43,341 bases of DNA, from assembly GCF_014198245.1 (NCBI RefSeq), contig NZ_JACIHE010000041.1, forward strand, positions 1-43,341, read 5' to 3'. A model generated the notes under the pieces. The model did no database searches. It was not told where the DNA came from and saw nothing but the letters and a program-made list of their open reading frames with translations. The translations under genes were made by a program, and so were the position numbers. The DNA is from Bradyrhizobium sp. cir1. GTDB taxonomy: Bacteria; Pseudomonadota; Alphaproteobacteria; Rhizobiales; Xanthobacteraceae. Shown piece by piece: positions 33,018 to 42,213 of this stretch; the stretch's first letter is position 1; each line of letters starts with the position of its first letter.

Positions 33018-34043
33018 CTAGGCTGCCTTCTTTTCCAGACTGCTTTGCCATTCGCCCCTGGAGGCGAGGCCGTTCATCCGTGCGCGATGGCTGAAGGCGC
33101 GCTGTCCGGCCGCGACATTCTCGGCCTTGCCCGACCAGGCCTTCTGCGGCGCCGCCTGCAGGGCGCGGCCGTAGGAGAAGGTCAGGCCCCAGGGCAGCGG
33201 GCCGAGCTTGTGCATGGCATTGAGATGCGCGGTTGCCTCCTCGTCCGACTGGCCGCCGGAGAGGAAGGCGATGCCGGGCACGGCCGCCGGCACGCAGGCC
33301 TTCAGCAATCGGATCGTCTTCTCCGCGACCTCCTCGACCGAGGCCTGCTTTGCGCATTTCTTGCCAGAGATCGCCATGTTCGGCTTCAGCACCATGCCTT
33401 CGAGCGCGACGCGCTGCACGCGCAATTCCTGAAAGGTCTCGTTGAGCACGCGCTGGGTGACGTCATAGCAGCGATCGATGTCGTGGTCGCCGTCCATCAG
33501 CACCTCCGGCTCGACGATCGGCACGATCTGGGCGGCCTGGCACAGCGCGGCATAGCGCGCCAGCGCATGGGCGTTGACGCCGATCGCAGTCATCGAGGGG
33601 ATGCCGCTGCCGATGTCGATCACCGCACGCCATTTGGCGAAGCGCGCGCCGCGCTCGTAATATTTCCTCAGCCGCTCGGCGAGCTTGTCGAGCCCGACCG
33701 TGACGAGCTCGCCCGGGCACATCGGTAAGCTTTGCGTGCCTTCGTCGACCTTGATGCCGGGAATGGCGCCGTTCTGTTCGATCAGCTTGACCAGCGGCGT
33801 GCCGTCCGCGGCATCCTGCCAGATCGTCTCGTCATAGAGGATCACGCCGGAAATATATTTGCTCATGGCTTCGTTGGAGCGGAACAGCATTTCGCGATAA
33901 TCGCGGCGATTGGTTTCGGTCGATTCCACGCCGATCGCGTCAAAACGCTTCTTGATGGTGCCGGAGGATTCGTCGGCAGCAAGGATGCCCTTGCCGGGCG
34001 CGACCATGGCGGTCGCGATCCTGTTGAGCTCAGTCAGATTCAT
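33018..34043 (-). CDS. fructose-bisphosphate aldolase class I
   Basis: A 341-residue Schiff-base aldolase cleaving fructose-1,6-bisphosphate to glyceraldehyde-3-phosphate and dihydroxyacetone phosphate. Seen: GKGILAADESSGTIKKRF (18-34), the Schiff-base Lys220 in ALEGMVLKPNM, and LSGGQSDEEAT near the C-terminal phosphate site. It is of the eukaryote-like class I type. The start at 34043 follows GGGAGGACCTCTCG. It is encoded next to the class II enzyme with the same activity, separated by a 226-bp gap that holds a family C palindrome. Confidence 0.95.
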   Translation of the reverse strand: MNLTELNRIATAMVAPGKGILAADESSGTIKKRFDAIGVESTETNRRDYREMLFRSNEAMSKYISGVILYDETIWQDAADGTPLVKLIEQNGAIPGIKVDEGTQSLPMCPGELVTVGLDKLAERLRKYYERGARFAKWRAVIDIGSGIPSMTAIGVNAHALARYAALCQAAQIVPIVEPEVLMDGDHDIDRCYDVTQRVLNETFQELRVQRVALEGMVLKPNMAISGKKCAKQASVEEVAEKTIRLLKACVPAAVPGIAFLSGGQSDEEATAHLNAMHKLGPLPWGLTFSYGRALQAAPQKAWSGKAENVAAGQRAFSHRARMNGLASRGEWQSSLEKKAA

Positions 34044-34144
34044 CGAGAGGTCCTCCCAAAACGATTCTGCCCTTGCCCATGAAAATAGACCGTTCTCGGG
34101 CAATTGCCGAGTTAACGTTCGTCGCAGGCTAAGGGGGGAGGCCG

Positions 34145-34249
34145 GTCATTCCGGGGCGCGCCCCTTGGCGCGAGCCCGGAATCCATTAATCCGCGTTGAT
34201 GGTGGTAACCATGGATTCCGGGCTCGCGCTCCGCGCGCCCCGGAATGAC
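34145..34249. repeat. intergenic palindrome family C, long copy
   Basis: About 105 bp, beginning GTCATTCCGGGGCGCG and ending CGCGCCCCGGAATGAC, with an inner ATCCAT.../...ATGGAT pair. It is between the class II and class I aldolase genes, both on the minus strand, and could separate their transcripts. Confidence 0.85.
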
Positions 34250-34269
34250 GGGAGAGGGTGCCTGCGGTC

Positions 34270-35337
34270 TTACGCAACCTTCGGATCGAGCTCGCCCTTG
34301 GCGTAGCGCTTGGCCATCTCGGCGGTGGTCAGCACCTTCTTGACCTTGGAGGCCTGGCCTGCGGTGTTGAACTCCTGCAGCCGCTGCTTGCACAGCTTGG
34401 TCATGGCTTCCATCGCGGGCTTCAGGTACTTGCGCGGATCGAACTCTTCCGGATTGTCCTTGAGGACTTTCCGGATCTGGCCGGTCATCGCCATGCGGTT
34501 GTCGGTGTCGATGTTGATCTTGCGCACGCCGTTCTTGATGCCGCGCTGGATCTCGGCCACCGGCACGCCCCAGGTCGGCTTCATCTTGCCGCCATAGGCG
34601 TTGATGATGTCCTGGAGGTCCTGCGGCACCGACGAGGAGCCGTGCATGACGAGATGCGTGTTCGGCAGCTTGCGGTGGATCTCCTCGATCACGTTCATGG
34701 CGAGGATGTCGCCGTCGGGCTTGCGGGTAAATTTGTAAGCACCGTGAGACGTCCCCATCGCGATCGCGAGCGCGTCGACCCGGGTCTCCTGCACGAACTT
34801 CACGGCCTCGTCCGGATTGGTCAGCAGCTGGTCGTGGCTGAGCTTGCCTTCGGCGCCGTGGCCGTCTTCCTTGTCGCCCATGCCGGTCTCGAGCGAGCCG
34901 AGCACGCCTAACTCGCCCTCGACCGAGATGCCGCCGAGATGGGCCATGTCGGTCACGGTCTTGGTGACGCCGACATTGTAGCCCCAGTCGCCCGGCGTCT
35001 TGCCGTCGGCCTTGAGCGAGCCGTCCATCATGACGGAGGTGAAGCCGGCCTGGATCGCGGTCATGCAGGTCGCGGGCTCGTTGCCGTGGTCGAGATGCAC
35101 GCAGACCGGGATGTGCGGATAGATCTCGGTGACCGCGTCCATCATGTGCTTGAGCATGACGTCGTTGGCGTAGGAGCGCGCACCGCGCGAGGCCTGGATG
35201 ATGACGGGCGCGTCGACCTGGTTGGCCGCGTCCATGATCGCCAGCGCCTGCTCCATGTTGTTGATGTTGAAGGCCGGTACGCCGTAATCGTTCTCCGCCG
35301 CATGGTCGAGCAATTGACGCAACGTGATCCGAGCCAT
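34270..35337 (-). CDS. fructose-bisphosphate aldolase class II
   Basis: A 355-residue zinc aldolase of the Calvin-cycle-subtype (FBA class IIB). Residue patterns include VPAFNINNMEQALAIMDAA, the zinc histidines in VCVHLDHGNE, SVMMDGSLKADGKTP, GTSHGAYKF and the end QEFNTAGQASKVKKV. Length matches the subtype (about 355). The ATG at 35337 has GGAG 12 bases away; an upstream in-frame extension of 63 codons overlaps the pgk gene and is rejected. It follows pgk by 64 bases. Together with gap, pgk and tkt it serves glycolysis, gluconeogenesis or carbon fixation. Confidence 0.95.
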   Translation of the reverse strand: MARITLRQLLDHAAENDYGVPAFNINNMEQALAIMDAANQVDAPVIIQASRGARSYANDVMLKHMMDAVTEIYPHIPVCVHLDHGNEPATCMTAIQAGFTSVMMDGSLKADGKTPGDWGYNVGVTKTVTDMAHLGGISVEGELGVLGSLETGMGDKEDGHGAEGKLSHDQLLTNPDEAVKFVQETRVDALAIAMGTSHGAYKFTRKPDGDILAMNVIEEIHRKLPNTHLVMHGSSSVPQDLQDIINAYGGKMKPTWGVPVAEIQRGIKNGVRKINIDTDNRMAMTGQIRKVLKDNPEEFDPRKYLKPAMEAMTKLCKQRLQEFNTAGQASKVKKVLTTAEMAKRYAKGELDPKVA

Positions 35338-35401
35338 GTGTGTTTTTCTCCGGTTTGGGCCTGCAAGGCTGACGTAAAGGCTGACTTGAAAGGCCGACTG
35401 A

Positions 35402-36598
35402 TTACTTGATGCGCAGGACTTCGACGCCGGGCAGGGGCTTGCCTTCCATCCATTCAAGAAATGCGCCACCGGCGGTCGAGACATAGGTGAAGTCACCGGC
35501 CACATGGGCCTGGTTGAGGGCCGCAACCGTGTCGCCGCCGCCCGCGATCGAGATCAACTTCTTGGCCTTGGTGCGCTCGGCGGCATGCTTGGCGGCCGCA
35601 ACCGTGCCGCGGTCGAACGGCTGCATCTCGAAGGCCCCTAGCGGTCCGTTCCAGACCAGCGTCGCCGCATCGTCGATCGCGGCGTGAACGCGCGCGACCG
35701 ATTGCGGGCCGACGTCGAGGATCATGCCTTCGGCCGGGATCGCATCGAGGCCATAGGCGTGCGAGGGCGCGTTCGCCGCGAAATGATAGGCGACGGTGGC
35801 GTCCACCGGCAGGATGATCGCGCAGTTGGCGGCTTCCGCCTTCTCCATGATGCGCACCGCGGTCGGCGCGAGATCCTTCTCGGCCAGCGACTTGCCGACC
35901 GCGACGCCCTGGGCGTGCAGGAAGGTGTTGGCCATGCCGCCGCCGATCACGAGCGCATCGACCTTGGTCACGAGGTTTTCGAGCAGGTCGATCTTGGTCG
36001 AGACTTTGGCGCCGCCGATGATCGCGATGACCGGCTTGGTCGGCGAGCCCAGCGCCTTCTCCAGCGCATCGAGCTCGGCCTGCATGGTGCGGCCGGCATA
36101 GGCCGGCAGCTTGTGGCCGAGGCCTTCGGTCGAGGCGTGGGCGCGGTGCGCGGCCGAGAACGCGTCACTGACCCAGATGTCGCCGAGCTTTGCCAGTTCC
36201 GCGACGAAGGCGGGATCGTTCTTCTCTTCCTCTTTGTGGAAGCGGGTGTTTTCCAGACAGAGAATGTCGCCATCGCTAAGCGCCGCCACGGCTGTGGCCG
36301 CAGGCTCGCCGATGCAGTCATCGGCGAAGGCGACGGGCTTCTGCACGACTTTCGACAGTGCCTCGGCAACCGGCTTCAGCGAGTCCTTGGCATCGCGCCC
36401 CTTCGGACGGCCGAAATGCGCGAGCAGGATGACCTTGCCGCCCTTGTCCGAGATTTCGGTGATGGTCGGCGCGACGCGATCGAGCCGCGTTGCGTCGGTG
36501 ACGCGCCCGTTGTCCATGGGCACGTTCAGATCGACGCGCAGCAGCACGCGCTTGCCCTTCACGTCGACGTCGTCGAGGGTGCGGAATTTAGCGGACAT
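35402..36598 (-). CDS. pgk: phosphoglycerate kinase
   Basis: A 398-residue cytoplasmic enzyme moving phosphate between 1,3-bisphosphoglycerate and ADP. Diagnostic blocks: KRVLLRVDLNVPMDNGRV (N-domain), ILLAHFGRPKG, LAAYAGRTMQAELDALEKAL-type hinge, and the C-terminal SIAGGGDTVAALN and STAGGAFLEWMEGK. Full length. It follows gap by 124 bases with a family C palindrome in the gap, so it may have its own promoter or be separated in message stability. Confidence 0.97.
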   Translation of the reverse strand: MSAKFRTLDDVDVKGKRVLLRVDLNVPMDNGRVTDATRLDRVAPTITEISDKGGKVILLAHFGRPKGRDAKDSLKPVAEALSKVVQKPVAFADDCIGEPAATAVAALSDGDILCLENTRFHKEEEKNDPAFVAELAKLGDIWVSDAFSAAHRAHASTEGLGHKLPAYAGRTMQAELDALEKALGSPTKPVIAIIGGAKVSTKIDLLENLVTKVDALVIGGGMANTFLHAQGVAVGKSLAEKDLAPTAVRIMEKAEAANCAIILPVDATVAYHFAANAPSHAYGLDAIPAEGMILDVGPQSVARVHAAIDDAATLVWNGPLGAFEMQPFDRGTVAAAKHAAERTKAKKLISIAGGGDTVAALNQAHVAGDFTYVSTAGGAFLEWMEGKPLPGVEVLRIK

Positions 36599-36629
36599 CT
36601 CTGGCTCTCTTGTCCCGGGCCTCTAGGAA

Positions 36630-36705
36630 GTCATTCCGGGGCGCGTGCAGCGCGAACCCGGAATCTCGAGATTCCGGGTCTGGTCCTGCGGACCATCCCG
36701 GAATG
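36630..36705. repeat. intergenic palindrome family C, third copy
   Basis: About 76 bp, starting GTCATTCCGGGGCGCG and ending CATCCCGGAATG, with a central GAATCTCGAGATTC palindrome. It lies between gap and pgk. Confidence 0.8.
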
Positions 36706-36722
36706 TCGAAAACGCAGCGGAG

Positions 36723-37730
<1,008 letters not shown>

Positions 37731-37878
37731 GTTTCGTCTCCTTCAATGACCGTTGTCGTCCCGCACAACGCGCTTCGCGCGCCTGCATGGGTTTTTTAGG
37801 GCGGACGCCCGGTTCGGCCGGGCGGGGGCTTGATCATATGAGACGTTACCTAGTCCTTTTTTTTGACAAGCTCAACTC

Positions 37879-39894
37879 TCAGGAAACGCGCTTCAGCACG
37901 GCGTTAACCGCAGCCTCGGCGGTGATGCCGAAATGCTTGTAAAGCTCCTTCGCCGGGCCGCTTTCGCCGAAGGAATGCATGCCGATGAATTCGCCATCCT
38001 GGCCGATCACGGCATCCCAGCCCCAGCGCACCGCGGCCTCGATTGCGATCTTCACCGGCGCATTGCCGATGATGGCGGCGCGCTTGGCTTCTGGTTGCGC
38101 TAACAAAAGCTCGAGCGAGGGCACCGACACCACCCGTGACGCGATGCCGCGCTCGGCGAGTTGCTTTTGCGCGGCAACCGCGATCTCGACCTCCGAGCCG
38201 GACGCGAACAGCGATACCTTGGCTTCGCCCTGCGCCGGAACCAGTTCATAGGCGCCCGCCGCGCAAGGATTGTCGTTCGGTGCGGTGGTACGGAGCTGCG
38301 GCAGGTTCTGCCGCGTCAGCGCCAGCACGGTCGGACCGTCGACGCGGTTCAGCGCCAGTTCCCAGCACTCGGCGACCTCGATGGAATCGCACGGGCGGAA
38401 CACGCGCATGTTGGGGATGGCGCGAAGTGCGGCGAGATGCTCGACCGGCTGATGGGTCGGGCCGTCCTCGCCGAGGCCGATGGAATCGTGCGTCATCACG
38501 TAGACGACGCCGGCGCCCATCAGCGCGGCAAGGCGCATCGCAGGACGCGCATAATCGGTGAAGACGAGGAAGGTCGCGCCGTTCGGCGCGAAGCCGCCGT
38601 GCAGGAAGATGCCGTTCATCGCGGCCGCCATGCCGTGCTCGCGGATGCCGTAATGGATGAAGCGGCCCTTCGGCGTCTTGGCGGAGAAGGCGGTCGCCGA
38701 CTTCGCCTTGTTGTTGTTGGAGCCGGTGAGATCGGCCGAGCCCGCCAAAAATTCCATCGGCATTGCGGCTGCGATCGCCTCGATCGCCGCTTCCGACGAT
38801 TTGCGCGTGGCGGCAACAAGCGGCTTCTCCAGCAGCTCCTTCTTGTGCGCCTTCAGTGCCTTTGCCAGCGAGGCCGGACGCTCATGGCGCAGGCGGCGCT
38901 CGAACTCGGCGCGCTTGCGGCTGCCGAGCTCACCGAGCCGTGCTTCCCATTCCTGACGAGCCGCAGCGCCGCGGCTGCCGGCTGCGCGCCAGGCCTTCAG
39001 CACGTCATCTGCGACCGTGAACGGCTCGAGCGAGATGCCGAGATTCTCCTTGGCGGCCTTGAGCTCGTCGGCCCCTAACGCCTCGCCGTGCACCTTGGAG
39101 GTGCCGGCCTTGTTCGGCGCGCCGAAGCCGATGGTGGTGCGGCAGGCGATCAGCGTCGGCTTGTTGGATTTCTTCGCCCGCGTAATCGCAGCGGCGATGG
39201 CGGCCTGGTCCTGGCCGTCGATCTTCTCGGCCGCCCAGCCGGCGGACTTGAAGCGCTTCACCTGGTCGACGGAATCGGCGAGCGAGGTCGGGCCGTCGAT
39301 CGAGATGCCGTTGTCGTCATAGAGCACGATCAGCTTGTTGAGCTTCCAGTGCCCGGCCATCGCAATCGCTTCCTGCGAGACGCCTTCCATCAGATCGCCG
39401 TCGGAGGCGAGCACATAGGTGTGGTGGTCGACGATCTTCTTGCCGAACTCGGCGGCGAGCATCTTCTCGGCGAGCGCCATGCCGACAGCGGTCGAGATGC
39501 CCTGTCCGAGCGGGCCGGTCGTGGTCTCGATGCCCTTGGTGCGGAAGTTCTCGGGATGGCCGGGGGTCAGCGAGTTGACCTGGCGGAACTGCTTGATCTG
39601 GTCCAGCGTCATCTCGGCATTGCCGGTGAGATACAGCAGCGAATAGAGCAGCATCGAGCCGTGGCCGGCCGACAGCACGAAGCGGTCACGGTCCGGCCAG
39701 GCGGGCGCGGCGGCGTCGAATTTCAGGAACTGCGTGAACAGCACCGTGGCGATGTCGGCGGCGCCCATCGGCAGGCCGGGATGGCCCGATTTCGCCTTCT
39801 CGACAGCGTCCATCGAAAGGCCACGGATGGCGTTGGCCATACGGGTGGCGTCGACCTGCGCATTCGCCATACGGGTGGCATCGAGCTGCATCAT
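37879..39894 (-). CDS. tkt: transketolase
   Basis: A 671-residue thiamine-diphosphate enzyme moving two-carbon units between ketose and aldose phosphates. TPP motif SDGDLMEGVSQEAIAMAG; pyrimidine domain with GLGEDGPTHQPVEH; C-terminal domain with SVPSLELLLAQPE. Odd: the first 22 residues are a tandem 10-residue duplication (QLDATRMANA then QVDATRMANA) in front of the usual IRGLSMDAVEKAKSG start, coded by two near-identical 30-base units (39831-39890). The gene opens the minus-strand sugar block. ATG 39894 has no clear ribosome binding site; starts inside the duplication are equally possible. Confidence 0.95.
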   Translation of the reverse strand: MMQLDATRMANAQVDATRMANAIRGLSMDAVEKAKSGHPGLPMGAADIATVLFTQFLKFDAAAPAWPDRDRFVLSAGHGSMLLYSLLYLTGNAEMTLDQIKQFRQVNSLTPGHPENFRTKGIETTTGPLGQGISTAVGMALAEKMLAAEFGKKIVDHHTYVLASDGDLMEGVSQEAIAMAGHWKLNKLIVLYDDNGISIDGPTSLADSVDQVKRFKSAGWAAEKIDGQDQAAIAAAITRAKKSNKPTLIACRTTIGFGAPNKAGTSKVHGEALGADELKAAKENLGISLEPFTVADDVLKAWRAAGSRGAAARQEWEARLGELGSRKRAEFERRLRHERPASLAKALKAHKKELLEKPLVAATRKSSEAAIEAIAAAMPMEFLAGSADLTGSNNNKAKSATAFSAKTPKGRFIHYGIREHGMAAAMNGIFLHGGFAPNGATFLVFTDYARPAMRLAALMGAGVVYVMTHDSIGLGEDGPTHQPVEHLAALRAIPNMRVFRPCDSIEVAECWELALNRVDGPTVLALTRQNLPQLRTTAPNDNPCAAGAYELVPAQGEAKVSLFASGSEVEIAVAAQKQLAERGIASRVVSVPSLELLLAQPEAKRAAIIGNAPVKIAIEAAVRWGWDAVIGQDGEFIGMHSFGESGPAKELYKHFGITAEAAVNAVLKRVS
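39831..39890. repeat. 30-bp tandem duplication in the tkt 5' end
   Basis: On the plus strand the two units share GCCATACGGGTGGC and TCGA-CTGC with only a few differences. Each encodes ten residues, so the frame is kept. Confidence 0.8.
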
Positions 39895-40265
39895 GATGAA
39901 AATCCGTCTGAAATGAGGCGCTTGGCGTGTACGCCCGCGCGGGAAAGGAGCCTTGCGGCCGCTAGAGGTCGGGGCTGGGATAGCACCTCAGTTCCGGGAG
40001 TCCAAGGCAATCAAACGCCGGTTTGGCCGTAAAAGTTGCCTCTCTGGAGACCGGTTTTCGGCCGCGATCGTGCCGGGAGGAATTGACGGATCAGGACGAT
40101 GTCCGTCCGATCTATCGGTGCATAGTTTCCGGGCGGCGTTGCGCTCGGCTAGCTTGCCACGTAAATTTCTGCTTCTAACCGCTTGCCGAACCGAGTCTTT
40201 TGCCGGACGGCAAGCTCCAGGGAAAGGCCACTGGGCAAAGGCCGCCAGGTTCCGCCGCTGACTGC
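39895..40265. other. divergent regulatory region between tkt and DUF4164
   Basis: 371 bases without a protein-like frame. Apart from a candidate tkt promoter at 39977-40005 I see no strong structure; the part 40021-40265 should hold the promoter for the DUF4164-zapA unit. Confidence 0.5.
39977..40005 (-). promoter_or_regulatory. tkt: candidate tkt promoter
   Basis: On the minus strand TTGGAC (40005-40000) and TATCCC (39982-39977) are 17 bases apart, about 85-110 bases before the tkt ATG. The -35 is fair, the -10 weak. Confidence 0.3.
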
Positions 40266-40586
40266 ATGAACGATCGCGTGTCCAACAGCTCTGCCATGAC
40301 GGAGTCCTCCGCCGTCGAGATCGAGATCGCGACCCGCAGGCTCATGGCGGCGCTCGATGCGCTCGAAAGCGCGGTCGAGCGGCGGCGCGATGCCGATCGC
40401 GACGAGAACGAGCTCGCGGCGCGAATCCAGGCGCTCGGCGCGGACCGCTCGCGACTTGCCGACGAGCTCGACGGCGCGCTGGTGAAGGCGCGCAAGCTCG
40501 AGCGCACCAATCGCGAGATCTCCGACCGGCTGGATTCTGCAATCGTCACGATACGCTCGGTGCTCGATACCGGAGAGGATGGATGA
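40266..40586 (+). CDS. DUF4164 coiled-coil protein
   Basis: A 106-residue protein predicted to be almost wholly helical (VEIEIATRRLMAALDALESAVERRRDAD, then LAARIQALGADRSRLADELD). It is found immediately upstream of zapA in Rhizobiales and overlaps it by four bases (ATGA), so the two are made together; a role with ZapA at the division ring is likely but untested. Neither ATG (40266 or 40296) has a good ribosome binding site; the longer is listed. Confidence 0.8.
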   Translation: MNDRVSNSSAMTESSAVEIEIATRRLMAALDALESAVERRRDADRDENELAARIQALGADRSRLADELDGALVKARKLERTNREISDRLDSAIVTIRSVLDTGEDG

Positions 40587-40966
40587 GCCACATCAACGTC
40601 ACCATCAATGGCCGGCAATACCGCATGGCCTGTGAGGAGGGCCAGGAGGTGCGGCTGCTCAAGCTCGCCGAAACCCTGGAGACGCGCATCCAGTCGCTGC
40701 GCGGAAAATTCGGCGAGATCGGCGATGCACGGCTGACCGTGATGGCCGCGCTGACCGTCTGCGACGAACTGATCGACACCAGCAACCGTGTCCGAACCCT
40801 CGAGCAGGAGTTGACCGAGCTCCGGGATTTCCGCAACGCCGCCGTCGAGCGTGCCCGCATGACCCAGACCGCAGTGGTGAACGCCCTGAACGCCGCCGCC
40901 GAACGCATCGAGAAGTCGACCCAGGTGCTGAACCGGACCGTCGGCAACGGCATTGCGATCGGCTGA
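40583..40966 (+). CDS. zapA: cell division protein ZapA
   Basis: A 127-residue FtsZ-ring-associated protein. The N-terminal HINVTINGRQYRMACEEGQEVRLLKLAETLE is the ZapA globular head, and the rest is a coiled coil used for tetramer formation and crosslinking of FtsZ filaments. The start overlaps the DUF4164 stop by four bases. The order zapA-ssrS-fthC that follows is classic in proteobacteria. Confidence 0.92.
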   Translation: MSHINVTINGRQYRMACEEGQEVRLLKLAETLETRIQSLRGKFGEIGDARLTVMAALTVCDELIDTSNRVRTLEQELTELRDFRNAAVERARMTQTAVVNALNAAAERIEKSTQVLNRTVGNGIAIG

Positions 40967-41018
40967 GGCTCTTCGGAAGACTCGATCAATTGTTGGGCTC
41001 GATGGGGCTACGGGCCTT

Positions 41019-41177
41019 ACCCTCCCCTGGAGGGGGAGGGTCGATCGCGCGTAGCGCGAGCGGGGTGGGGTGATCTCTCCACACGAACACTGTTGGAGGT
41101 GGAGAGACCGTCACCCCACCCCGTCTCACATTTCGCTGCGCTCAATGTGAGCCGACCCTCCCCCTCCAGGGGAGGGT
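41019..41177. repeat. intergenic palindrome family F, copy 2
   Basis: About 159 bp, beginning ACCCTCCCCTGGAGGGGGAGGGT and ending with its counterpart GACCCTCCCCCTCCAGGGGAGGGT (given in part). Inner arms GGGGTGGGGTGA / TCACCCCACCCC and CTCTCCAC / GTGGAGAG. It lies between zapA and the 6S RNA. Confidence 0.85.
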
Positions 41178-41280
41178 GGCACTGTGCGGGCTGCGAAAGT
41201 GGGGGGCTGCAGCGCCGGGCTGGCGATTCGTCAGTATCGTTGTTACATTGCGCAGGCGAGGCTGCGACGTCCGTCAGGAG

Positions 41281-41425
41281 CCATATATCCCCGGGGCCTT
41301 ATCGATCCTTTAGGGAACTGTCCCTGGCCGGGCCCGTGGGCCCGGACATATGGTGCCCACCTACTTTCGTAGGGAACTCCGGGATCGAGTGCTTCAACGG
41401 CGTACGCGGCTTCGCACTTTTGTTT
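41281..41425 (+). ncRNA. ssrS: 6S RNA
   Basis: The segment shows the 6S layout: outer stem elements CGATCC (41303-41308) with GGATCG (41382-41387), the internal bulge with TTTAGGGAACTGTCCCTGGCC on one side and CTACTTTCGTAGGGAACTCC on the other, and an apical hairpin GGCCGGGCCC / GGGCCCGG. It lies between zapA and fthC, its conserved place. 6S RNA mimics an open promoter and holds sigma70-RNA polymerase in stationary phase. Ends are estimated, within about 15 bases; TATAT at 41284-41288 may be its -10 or part of its outer stem. Confidence 0.8.
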
Positions 41426-41486
41426 CTGGCTGTTCGTTCTCGTCGAATTGCGTCCACGACAAACCGGCGGTCAATTCACTCTCAGT

Positions 41487-41587
41487 GTCATGCCCCGCGC
41501 AGGCGGGGCATCCAGTACGCCGCGGCGTCGATGTTTGATCACTGGCGTCTCTGGAATACTGGATCACCCGCCTTCGCGGGTGATGAC
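41487..41587. repeat. intergenic palindrome family A, copy 4
   Basis: About 101 bp, beginning GTCATGCCCCGCG and ending CGGGTGATGAC with boxes ATCCAGTA and TACTGGAT. It lies between the 6S RNA and fthC, 36 bases before the fthC start. Confidence 0.85.
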
Positions 41588-41622
41588 AGCGGAGCAAGAC
41601 TTCGCCTTCGGGGAAAACGCGT

Positions 41623-42213
41623 ATGTCCAAAGCCGAGCTCCGTGCCAAAGCCCTCGCCAAACGCGATGCGCTGAGCGAGAAGAAGCGCGCTGCTGCGGCC
41701 GCAAAGCTCGCCAAGCGCGGGCTGCCGTTCGAGCTGCTGCCGGGCAGCATCGTCTCCGGCTATTCGCCGATCCGCAGCGAGATCGATCCGATGCCGCTGT
41801 TGAAGAAGCTCGCGGAGCAGGGCGCCAGGCTCGCGCTGCCTTGCGTCACCGCGCGCGGCCAGTCGCTGATCTTCCGCATCTTCCATCCGAACGACCGCCT
41901 GATGCTCGGCCCGCTCGGCATTCCCGAGCCGTCGCCTGCAGCCGCGGAAGTCATCCCCGACATCATGCTGACGCCGCTCGCCGCCTTCGACCGCCTCGGC
42001 CATCGCATCGGCTACGGCGCAGGGCATTACGATTTCACCTTTGCGCATTTGCGGAAATCCAAGCACATCGTCGGCATCGGGCTTGCCTTTGCGGCGCAGG
42101 AGATCGAGGCGGTTCCGGCACTATCGCACGACGTGGCGCTGGATTATGTGCTAACGGAATCGGACGTGTACGATTTCCGGAGTTCTGAAGTTGCGCATTC
42201 TCTTCGTGGGTGA
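41623..42213 (+). CDS. fthC: 5-formyltetrahydrofolate cyclo-ligase
   Basis: A 196-residue enzyme that turns 5-formyl-THF into 5,10-methenyl-THF with ATP. Seen: N-terminal basic segment KAELRAKALAKRDAL, YSPIRSEIDPMPLLKKL, LPCVTARGQSLIFR, and the nucleotide loop GYGAGHYDFTFAHL. Also known as ygfA. It is next to ssrS as in many proteobacteria, but a family A repeat has come between them. Its 3' end overlaps the next gene by 23 bases. Confidence 0.93.
   Translation: MSKAELRAKALAKRDALSEKKRAAAAAKLAKRGLPFELLPGSIVSGYSPIRSEIDPMPLLKKLAEQGARLALPCVTARGQSLIFRIFHPNDRLMLGPLGIPEPSPAAAEVIPDIMLTPLAAFDRLGHRIGYGAGHYDFTFAHLRKSKHIVGIGLAFAAQEIEAVPALSHDVALDYVLTESDVYDFRSSEVAHSLRG

Noticed and set aside
37791..37863. 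Terminator between tkt and gap
   Set aside because: The hairpin CCCGGTTCGGCCGGG and the T8 run are 40 bases apart and on the wrong side for the minus-strand genes.
41019..41177. CRISPR-like array
   Set aside because: The repeats are inverted arms of one palindrome, not direct repeats with spacers.
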